A stretch of 5,734 nucleotides of DNA, taken from contig JAEZAI010000500.1 in NCBI GenBank assembly GCA_023427825.1, positions 1-5,734 on the forward strand. Reading direction: 5' to 3'. The notes under the pieces were generated by a model, which saw only the letters and a list, made by a program, of their open reading frames with translations, was not told the DNA's origin and did not search any database. Both the position numbers and the translations under genes were made by a program. The stretch's first letter is position 1; every line of letters starts with the position of its first letter. This stretch comes from Actinomycetes bacterium. GTDB lineage: Bacteria > Actinomycetota > Acidimicrobiia > Acidimicrobiales > Microtrichaceae. This document shows, piece by piece, positions 1 to 4,706 of the stretch.

Positions 1-631
1 CCTCGGCGACGATCCGTCCGTCGGCGATCACGACCACGCGATCGGCCAGCGCCTGCGCCTCGTCCATGTAGTGCGTGGTGAGGAGCACGGTCTTGCCGAG
101 GTCGCCGAGGTTGCGCACGATCTCCCACGCCTGGCGCCGGGCCGACGGGTCGAACCCGGTCGTCGGCTCGTCCAGGAAGAGGAGCTCGGGGTCGCCGATC
201 AGGCCGAGCGCCACGTCGAGGCGCCGCTGCTGACCTCCCGACAGGGTCTTCACCCGGGCGTTCGCCTTCTCGTCCAGGCCGACCAGCGAGACGACCTCGG
301 CCACGTCTCGGGGATGGCGGTAGTACTCCGAGTGCTTGCGCAGCACCTCCGACACCGTGAGGAACGGGTCGACGCCGACCTCCTGCAGCACGATGCCGAT
401 CCGCTGCCGCAGCTCGGTGCCGCCGTGGGCGGGGTCCATGCCGAGGACGCTGACGTCGCCGGCGTCGCGGGTGAGGTAGCCCTCGAGGATCTCGACCGTG
501 GTCGTCTTGCCCGCGCCGTTCGGTCCGAGCACGGCGACGATCTCGCCCTCGTCGACCGAGAAGCTCAGACCCTTGACCGCCTGGACGTCGCCGTAGGACT
601 TCCGAAGGCCCTCGACCTCGATCACCGACAC
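1..631 (-). CDS. ABC-2 type transporter ATP-binding protein (C-terminus cut off by window edge)
   Basis: This is the cytoplasmic ATPase subunit of an ABC exporter, in the CcmA/DrrA-like group (COG1131) that drives drug, lipid or polysaccharide export with ABC-2 type permeases. I read 210 residues before the edge. All nucleotide-binding motifs are present: Walker A GPNGAGKTT (36-44), Q-loop Gln83, signature LSGGQ (130-134), Walker B LLFLDEP (150-156), D-loop after it, and H-loop His187 in LLTTHYMDEA. Family members are usually about 240-320 aa, so the missing part is the C-terminal tail. I chose the GTG at 629-631 because GGAGG lies 8 nt upstream; in-frame GTGs at 640 (Shine-Dalgarno abutting it) and 625 are less likely. 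A possible -10 (TAACGT, plus-strand 685-690) lies about 50 nt upstream, weakly supported. The permease is probably the next gene beyond position 1, which cannot be seen. The substrate cannot be told. Confidence 0.95.
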   Translation of the reverse strand, partial: MSVIEVEGLRKSYGDVQAVKGLSFSVDEGEIVAVLGPNGAGKTTTVEILEGYLTRDAGDVSVLGMDPAHGGTELRQRIGIVLQEVGVDPFLTVSEVLRKHSEYYRHPRDVAEVVSLVGLDEKANARVKTLSGGQQRRLDVALGLIGDPELLFLDEPTTGFDPSARRQAWEIVRNLGDLGKTVLLTTHYMDEAQALADRVVVIADGRIVAE

Positions 632-768
632 CTGATGCACCTCCCGGACGTCAGGCGGCCCCGACGCGAGCGGTGCCGGCGACGACGTTACGCCGCAAGT
701 CGACTCCGGCACCGAGCGCCCCGACGGCTCGCCGATCGAGCGGTCGTGTTGCCGGCGACCCGTCCGCC

Positions 769-815
769 GTTCTTGTGCGAGAGGTGCCCGTTACGGGCCG
801 ATCTCGCACAAGATC
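769..815. repeat. 47-nt palindromic repeat, copy 1
   Basis: Imperfect palindrome with a 12-bp perfect outer stem (TCTTGTGCGAGA at 771-782, TCTCGCACAAGA at 802-813), a 2x2 internal loop, and an apical arm GCCCGT / ACGGGC around one T (786-798). It matches the element at 2914-2960 at 42 of 47 positions in the same orientation. It begins 22 nt past the stop of the minus-strand gene ending at 838 and 138 nt before the ABC ATPase start. Neither side has a T-run, so it is not a classic Rho-independent terminator. It could act as a U-less terminator, an mRNA 3' end protector, a REP-like mobile repeat or a protein site; the sequence does not decide. Confidence 0.8.
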
Positions 816-837
816 CGCCGACCGAAACGGATTCCGG

Positions 838-1872
838 TCAGGAGACGGGCGGCACCGCTCCCCAGTGCTCAGGATCCCAGTGCAGCCGCCACGTCGAGCT
901 CCGCCCTTCTGGTGGGACCATCGCCAGCGTGTACGCCTTCGTCGTCCTCGCACCGACAGCGTCCTCGCAATCGACGTGCACGTCGATGTGATCGAAGCCC
1001 TTGACCGACTGTGGGGCGGCGAGGTGCCGAACCGTCACTCGAGCGCAGTCCTTCCACGCTCGCACGACCGCCTCGATGCCACCGGACCGTTCGATGAACT
1101 GCGGGGTCACGACCTCGGAGAGGTCGACGCTGACGGGCGCCAAGTCAGCCGGCGCGCCGGTGAGGTCGTCGAGGATTCCGAAGTAGCGATCGAGCGCCGC
1201 TCGACTCCCGAACTCTTCGTCGGTAGCGAGCAGCGGGAAGCAGCGATTGGGACCGATCCACTTTCCCGATGGACGCAGGATGAAGTCCGAGAAGTAGGTG
1301 TCCATGTCGGGAGATCGGTACGGCTGCTCGCCGCCGTCGACCCGCATCTCCCGGCGAAGTTCGCACACCTCGGCCAACGATGCCGGCGGATTCGGATCGT
1401 CGAATCGGTCGACCTCCTCGTCGGTGAAGGGTGTGGACACCATGAGTGTCGATCCGCTCGACCGGAAGGCGGCACCGTCGCAGAACTCGAGGCCGAGTCC
1501 GTTCTCCTCGGCCACCCGCTGAGCGATCCATTCCTCGGAGGCGACGGTGGAGGATTCGACCTGGACCCACTCGAGACCGTCGGGATCCAGCGGGAGCTCG
1601 CAACGCTCCAGCACCGCGCCCCCGACGTTGGGACCCACCGACGTCGTCGTGGTCGTGGACGTGGAGCTGCTGGTGGTCGACGTCGTCGTCGGGCTGGGGT
1701 CCGACCTGAAGACGTCGGTCAGCATCGTCACGGCGACGCCTCCGACCACGGCGAGAATCCCGAGGAACACGGTTGCGATGGCCTTGGCCGAACCGTCTCG
1801 GATCTCGTCGGCCACTTGGCCAAGGAACCCCGGCCGGTCGCGGTCACGGTTCCGGTCCGACAGTGGGCGCAT
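838..1872 (-). CDS. Unrecognised single-pass membrane protein with Thr/Ser linker and six-cysteine outer domain
   Basis: I do not recognise the family. From the ATG the product is 344 aa: a basic, Arg/Asp-rich cytoplasmic N-terminus (1-29), one membrane segment of about 22 residues (about 30-52, AIATVFLGILAVVGGVAV core), a nearly pure Thr/Ser tract (60-78), then a soluble domain of about 265 residues. The inside-positive rule puts that domain outside the cytoplasm. It holds six cysteines (91, 131, 170, 211, 276, 302) and none lie elsewhere, which would fit three disulfides. No catalytic motif stands out. I chose the ATG at 1870-1872 because GGAGG sits 5 nt upstream; a GTG at 1878 would add two residues and abut the Shine-Dalgarno. 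The gap to the next upstream gene is 119 bp, and the 47-nt palindrome follows the stop. Coding status is supported by the ordered topology; a long opposite-strand ORF here looks like a shadow. Confidence 0.85.
   Translation of the reverse strand: MRPLSDRNRDRDRPGFLGQVADEIRDGSAKAIATVFLGILAVVGGVAVTMLTDVFRSDPSPTTTSTTSSSTSTTTTTSVGPNVGGAVLERCELPLDPDGLEWVQVESSTVASEEWIAQRVAEENGLGLEFCDGAAFRSSGSTLMVSTPFTDEEVDRFDDPNPPASLAEVCELRREMRVDGGEQPYRSPDMDTYFSDFILRPSGKWIGPNRCFPLLATDEEFGSRAALDRYFGILDDLTGAPADLAPVSVDLSEVVTPQFIERSGGIEAVVRAWKDCARVTVRHLAAPQSVKGFDHIDVHVDCEDAVGARTTKAYTLAMVPPEGRSSTWRLHWDPEHWGAVPPVS
1639..1695 (-). repeat. Low-complexity Thr/Ser-coding tract
   Basis: Run of ACG/ACC/TCG-type codons encoding about 19 almost exclusively Thr and Ser residues, between the membrane segment and the outer domain of the gene at 838-1872. 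Such tracts are flexible, possibly O-glycosylated, spacers in exported actinobacterial proteins. The simple repeat may vary in length between strains. Confidence 0.7.
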
Positions 1873-1877
1873 CGCCA

Positions 1878-1897
1878 CCTCCCTCTCCCGAGGGAAA
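1878..1897 (-). promoter_or_regulatory. Hairpin covering the ribosome-binding site of the six-cysteine membrane protein gene
   Basis: Read on the minus strand, TTTCCCTC (1897-1890) pairs with GAGGGAGG (1885-1878) across the loop GGGA, a GNRA-type tetraloop. The stem has six Watson-Crick pairs and two outer G-U pairs. The 3' arm contains the whole GGGAGG Shine-Dalgarno used by the ATG at 1872, so the folded form should limit ribosome access. It could be a translational control element or chance in purine-rich DNA. Confidence 0.4.
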
Positions 1898-1947
1898 CGC
1901 TAACGGCGAGCCTGAGTGCCAGCGCGGACCGCAAGATCGAGAGCCAA

Positions 1948-1983
1948 CGCCAGCAACGAGTAGGCCTGGCGCTTCGCTACTCG
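1948..1983. other. Overlapping inverted repeats, pseudoknot-compatible
   Basis: Two perfect stems interlock: CGCCAG (1948-1953) with CTGGCG (1966-1971), and CGAGTAG (1957-1963) with CTACTCG (1977-1983). The first arm of the second stem lies in the loop of the first, the order expected of an H-type pseudoknot with connecting loops of 3, 2 and 5 nt. The region starts 8 nt past the stop of the EEP lipoprotein gene, so one stem alone could also be a weak terminator. There is no T-run. Confidence 0.35.
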
Positions 1984-1991
1984 CGCCGGGC

Positions 1992-2819
1992 TCACACCGG
2001 AGCGAGTTGCGGCAGTCTCACCGAGGCGACCACCGGGAGATGATCCGAGGCGTCTGAGGTGAGCACCGCGGCCGTCCGGGCGACCATGCCCTCGGAGCTC
2101 ATCACGTAGTCGATGCGCCTGAGCGGCAGGACGCTCGAGAACGTGTAGCCGGGACCGAAGCCCGCGGTCGTCCACGCGTCCGACAGCCGGTCGACCAGGT
2201 GCTCGATCTCCGGCGTGCCCGGCTCGGCGTTCAGGTCGCCGAGCAGGACGACGTTCCCGCCGATCGTGTCCAGCTCTGCCGTGATGGCGTTCACCTGCGC
2301 GAGCCGCTCCGTGGGCGAGTCGTGCTGCAGGTGCGTGACGAACACCGTGACGTCCGTTCCCTCGACCGCCACCTGTGCGTGCAGCAGTCCACGCTGCTCG
2401 CTCGTGGGGGCCTTCGGCAGCAGCGTGTTGCCGGTCGCCGCCATCGGGAGCCGGCTGAGGATCGCGTTGCCGTACTGCCGGCGGGGCTGTCCGGACACGA
2501 GCGGGTCGAGGTCGATGTTCGCCCCGAACACCACCTCCATTTCCAGCGCCTGAGCCAGGTAGGTGGCCTGGTCGACGAAGCTGCTGCGCTCCGCGAAGTG
2601 CCGGTCGACCTCCTGGAGACCGACCACGTCGGCATCCGAGGCCCGGATGGTTGCGGCGATCCGCTCGAGATCGACCCAGCCATCGGGCCCTTCCCCGTGG
2701 TGGATGTTGTAGGTCACCACCCGCAGCTCGGGCCCGGTCGGCGGTGGCGGCGGCGGTGCTGCGCACGACGCAGCGAGGACGACCAGCACGACCACGAGAG
2801 CCCAACGGACTGCACGCAC
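1992..2819 (-). CDS. Lipoprotein of the endonuclease/exonuclease/phosphatase (EEP) family
   Basis: A 275-aa secreted, lipid-anchored metal-dependent phosphoesterase of the DNase I-like EEP fold. Residues 1-18 form a lipoprotein signal peptide (two Arg, then a Val/Leu core) ending in LAASC, with Cys19 as the likely lipidated residue, followed by six prolines (22-27). The catalytic motifs are in order: TYNIHHG with metal-site Asn38, LQEVD with Glu70, YGNAILSR (117-123), VTHLQ with His163, GDLNAEP with Asp195 and Asn197, and SDHLPV with Asp259 and His260. All key residues are present, so it should be active. The family covers nucleases, sphingomyelinases and inositol-phosphate phosphatases; the substrate cannot be called. 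I chose the GTG at 2817-2819, which has GGAGG 5 nt upstream and puts the signal peptide at the N-terminus. An ATG at 2891 would add 24 residues that spoil the signal peptide and lacks this support. Confidence 0.92.
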   Translation of the reverse strand: MRAVRWALVVVLVVLAASCAAPPPPPPTGPELRVVTYNIHHGEGPDGWVDLERIAATIRASDADVVGLQEVDRHFAERSSFVDQATYLAQALEMEVVFGANIDLDPLVSGQPRRQYGNAILSRLPMAATGNTLLPKAPTSEQRGLLHAQVAVEGTDVTVFVTHLQHDSPTERLAQVNAITAELDTIGGNVVLLGDLNAEPGTPEIEHLVDRLSDAWTTAGFGPGYTFSSVLPLRRIDYVMSSEGMVARTAAVLTSDASDHLPVVASVRLPQLAPV

Positions 2820-2913
2820 GGGACCCTCCCCTCCGCCGCGACACCGGACGTCACCAGTGTGGCCGACCGACCTGCGGGAGGCCATGGGCACCTGTCCCGG
2901 CGGTCACCCGACC

Positions 2914-2960
2914 GATCTTGTGCGAGAGACGCCCGTGACGGGCCGCTCTCGCACAAGATC
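2914..2960. repeat. 47-nt palindromic repeat, copy 2
   Basis: Second copy of the element at 769-815, with better arms: 15 bp perfect (GATCTTGTGCGAGAG at 2914-2928, CTCTCGCACAAGATC at 2946-2960), the same 2x2 internal loop and the same apical arm GCCCGT-G-ACGGGC (2931-2943). It lies 59 nt past the stop of the minus-strand gene ending at 3020 and 94 nt before the EEP lipoprotein start. A small adjoining hairpin, CGGTC-accc-GACCG (2901-2914), abuts its left arm. No T-run follows in either direction. The rest of the 200-bp gap shows no gene. Confidence 0.82.
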
Positions 2961-3019
2961 GAAGTCGGCAGTCCATTCGGTTGCCGCAGCTGCCGGAGGC
3001 GCAGCGACGGTCGGGGCAC

Positions 3020-3871
3020 CTAGTCCCCCGTGGCGCCCCACACCTCGGGCGTGCCGCGCTTGGCGAAGCACTGCGCCTCGAACTGCTGCGAGGTCGGCGA
3101 GTTCCAGGAGTCGTAGGCGACTGGCGCTGGCGGGTTGATCGTGGTCTGGGTCCCCTCCGGGCCCATGCAGACCCAGTGGGCCCCGGGCGGCGAGACGCTG
3201 TCGATGAAGAGCGTGACCTCACCGAAGGTCGACGGCGGCACGGTGGCGGCGACGGTCTTCATGCCCGGCAGCTGCGAGCTGTGGTCCTCACCCTGGATCG
3301 CGGCGACCTGGAACGTCAGCGAGTCACCGTCGACGGTCGGGCTCGAGAGCTCCAGGACGTAGCTGCGTCGGGTGCCGTCGGCGTCGCTGGTGACGAGCAC
3401 GCCGTTCGGGTCGGAGTCCCCGAAGAGCTCCGGCCACGCCGTCGGGAACTTGTCCGTGGCGAAGGTGACCGCGTCGCGGACCGGGCGGTCGGTGAAGCCG
3501 ACCGTCTCGGCGCTCACGCCCGTCAGCGTGACAGTGCCGATGTTCGGGTTCAGGTCGTTGGCCTCGAAGGTGCCGGCGGTGGCAGTGAGGCTGAACAGCC
3601 AGCTCGGCGTCTGAGCGGGAGCGTCGGCGGCAGCCGCTCCCTTCGCGGTCGACGTCGTCGCCGACTCCTTCGCGACCGGCTCACCGATGTCGCCGGACGC
3701 CGAGCGGTCGGTCACGAACCACGCGACACCCGCGGCCACCACTGCGGTCACGACGAGCGCTGCGATCCACTTGGGCGTCGAGGAACGACCGGCGGGCCCG
3801 GCGGACGGCCCCTCGTTCGATTCGTCACCGAACGTCGTGAAGTCCGACGGGTTCTGCTCGGGCTCGGTCAT
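3020..3871 (-). CDS. Unrecognised single-pass membrane protein with a predicted outer beta-rich domain
   Basis: A 283-aa protein with an acidic, low-complexity cytoplasmic N-terminus (1-30), one membrane segment (about 35-53, WIAALVVTAVVAAGVAWFV), an Ala/Thr-rich linker (about 60-88) and a soluble domain (89-283) predicted outside the cytoplasm. The domain has alternating hydrophobic stretches typical of beta strands, and a block near 112-130 reading TVTLTGVSAETVGFTDRPVR. I recall similar TL-x-GV plus F-x-DRP blocks in bacterial proteins of unknown function, but I cannot verify this. Two cysteines (235, 268) lie in the C-terminal part, which also has an HWVCMGP motif. The ATG at 3869-3871 has AGGGA about 8 nt upstream. 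It is divergent from the toxin-antitoxin genes across 175 bp, and downstream it is 200 bp from the EEP lipoprotein gene. The function is unknown. Confidence 0.88.
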   Translation of the reverse strand: MTEPEQNPSDFTTFGDESNEGPSAGPAGRSSTPKWIAALVVTAVVAAGVAWFVTDRSASGDIGEPVAKESATTSTAKGAAAADAPAQTPSWLFSLTATAGTFEANDLNPNIGTVTLTGVSAETVGFTDRPVRDAVTFATDKFPTAWPELFGDSDPNGVLVTSDADGTRRSYVLELSSPTVDGDSLTFQVAAIQGEDHSSQLPGMKTVAATVPPSTFGEVTLFIDSVSPPGAHWVCMGPEGTQTTINPPAPVAYDSWNSPTSQQFEAQCFAKRGTPEVWGATGD

Positions 3872-3916
3872 CTGCGCTTCCCTTCTTCGTGCGCGCCGTG
3901 GCGCGGCACCTCACGC

Positions 3917-3932
3917 CGACCCGGCGGGGTCG
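3917..3932. other. Small hairpin in the divergent intergenic region
   Basis: Six-base perfect arms CGACCC / GGGTCG with a GGCG loop, 46 bp upstream of the minus-strand membrane protein start. It would lie in that gene's leader RNA or promoter. It may be chance in GC-rich DNA. Confidence 0.25.
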
Positions 3933-3979
3933 TCTGCGCCATCCGTCGGCCGATCGACCGCCGGGTTGAGGAGCAGGGG

Positions 3980-3999
3980 CCGCGGACCCACGTCCGCGG
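3980..3999. promoter_or_regulatory. Perfect 8-bp hairpin/dyad upstream of the toxin-antitoxin operon
   Basis: CCGCGGAC (3980-3987) and GTCCGCGG (3992-3999) form perfect arms around CCAC. An overlapping alternative pairs GGACCC (3984-3989) with GGGTCC (3998-4003). It lies 47 bp before the antitoxin ATG, between divergent genes where a terminator would have little purpose, so a protein-binding dyad or transcript leader structure is more likely. No known operator matches it in my memory. Confidence 0.4.
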
Positions 4000-4002
4000 G
4001 TC

Positions 4003-4043
4003 CTGGTCACCAGCTGGCGGGAGTAGGGCCTAGCTAAGCTTGG
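4003..4043 (+). promoter_or_regulatory. Candidate promoter/operator of the toxin-antitoxin operon
   Basis: TAAGCT (4035-4040) fits the actinobacterial -10 pattern TAnnnT and ends 6 nt before the antitoxin ATG. No Shine-Dalgarno precedes that ATG, so a leaderless transcript starting at or near 4047 is likely. Three dyads crowd here: CTGGT-c-ACCAG (4003-4013), CCAGCTGG (4010-4017), and a 15-bp near-palindrome CC-t-AGCT-a-AGCT-t-GG (4029-4043, 12 of 15 symmetric positions) covering the -10. Phd-family antitoxins usually repress their own promoter at such dyads. The -35 is not recognisable. Confidence 0.45.
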
Positions 4044-4046
4044 TCC

Positions 4047-4298
4047 ATGTCGACGCTGATCGTGAACACGCACGAAGCGAAGTCACGCCTGTCGGAGCTC
4101 ATCCGAGCGGCCGAGGACGGCGACGAGGTGATCGTGGCGCGCAACGGCCGGCCGGTGGCACGCCTCGTCGCATGGGACTCCGGCCCTCGGCAACGACGTC
4201 CGGGAATGTGGGCGGGACGCGTCGAGCTCACAGGCGACCTGATCGAGTCGGATCCCGAGATCGTCGAGATGTTCGAACCGCGCAGTTCCGACGACTGA
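4047..4298 (+). CDS. Phd/YefM-family antitoxin (VapB-type partner of PIN toxin)
   Basis: An 83-aa antitoxin. Residues 1-45 are a textbook Phd/YefM DNA-binding domain: start strand STLIVNTHEAKSRLSELI, then GDEVIVARNGRPVARLV, the conserved turn and final strand. Residues 46-83 (MWAGRVELTGDLIES, ending EMFEPRSSDD) form the acidic C-terminal segment that in this family threads into the toxin and blocks its active site. The length is normal. The ATG at 4047 lacks a Shine-Dalgarno but has a -10-like TAAGCT 6 nt before it, consistent with a leaderless mRNA. The TGA overlaps the toxin ATG by one base (TGATG), so translation is probably coupled. The complex likely represses its own promoter. Confidence 0.95.
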   Translation: MSTLIVNTHEAKSRLSELIRAAEDGDEVIVARNGRPVARLVAWDSGPRQRRPGMWAGRVELTGDLIESDPEIVEMFEPRSSDD

Positions 4299-4678
4299 TG
4301 CGTCTCCTCCTGGACAGCCATGTGGCGTTGTGGTGGCTCGCTGACGCGGACGAGCTCGGACCGCGCACACGAGCCACCGTGGCCGACGCTGACAGCGTCT
4401 ACTTCTCCTCGGTCACGCCATGGGAGCTGGGCATCAAGCGCGCCCTCGGCAAGCTCGACCTCCCCGACGGCCTGGTCGAGGCGCTCGTGACCACCGGCTT
4501 CGAACCGCTCGCGATCAGCCCCGCGCACGGAGAGGCAGCCGCCGCATTGCCGGCCCACCATCGTGATCCGTTCGATCGGATGCTCATCGCCCAGGCCCAG
4601 ATGGGGGCGTTGATCGTCGTGTCCGCCGACCGGTCCTTCGATGACTACGGCGTCGATCGCCTCGACGCCCGGAACTGA
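4298..4678 (+). CDS. PIN-domain ribonuclease toxin (VapC-type, COG3744-like)
   Basis: A 126-aa Mg-dependent RNase toxin covering one complete PIN domain. The acidic active-site residues are in place: Asp6 in MRLLLDSHVALWWL, Glu43 in SVTPWELGIKRALGK, Asp93 in RDPFDRMLIAQA, and Asp111 in the VSAD motif that follows. LLLDSHVALWWLAD and DPFDRMLIAQA are hallmarks of the short PIN group paired with Phd-type antitoxins. VapC toxins cut specific RNAs such as tRNAs or 23S rRNA and stop translation; the target here cannot be told. There is no Shine-Dalgarno before the ATG, which overlaps the antitoxin stop by one base, so its expression should depend on antitoxin translation. An in-frame upstream start would add 86 residues read from the antitoxin's other frame and is implausible. 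The gene looks intact. Confidence 0.95.
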   Translation: MRLLLDSHVALWWLADADELGPRTRATVADADSVYFSSVTPWELGIKRALGKLDLPDGLVEALVTTGFEPLAISPAHGEAAAALPAHHRDPFDRMLIAQAQMGALIVVSADRSFDDYGVDRLDARN

Positions 4679-4706
4679 CGGGATCGATCCGACCAGACTG
4701 ACGTCC

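Noticed and set aside
769..815. The palindrome as a standard Rho-independent terminator
   Set aside because: No run of T follows the stem on either strand, at this copy or at 2914-2960. A U-less terminator remains possible but is not shown.
71..991. Plus-strand open frame of 306 codons
   Set aside because: It is antisense to the ABC ATPase, which carries every nucleotide-binding motif, and its tail runs through the repeat and the next gene's 3' end.
673..2043. Plus-strand open frame of 456 codons
   Set aside because: It lies antisense to the six-cysteine membrane protein gene and reads through the palindrome. Its product is Arg/Gly-rich, without domain order, as expected from the shadow frame of a high-GC gene.
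769..2960. The two palindromes as terminal repeats of an insertion element or composite transposon
   Set aside because: They are in direct, not inverted, orientation as units, no transposase lies between them, and each is internally symmetric.
2199..3023. Plus-strand open frame antisense to the EEP gene
   Set aside because: The EEP catalytic motifs are on the minus strand. This frame has a Val/Arg/Asp-rich composition and ends in the palindrome.
2981..4033. Plus-strand open frame of 350 codons
   Set aside because: It is antisense to the minus-strand membrane protein, which shows a clean membrane helix and a good ribosome-binding site. This frame is Arg/Gly-rich with no domain.
4040..4297. 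N-terminal extension of the PIN toxin frame
   Set aside because: It would overlap the whole Phd antitoxin gene in another frame. The PIN domain begins exactly at the ATG overlapping the antitoxin stop.
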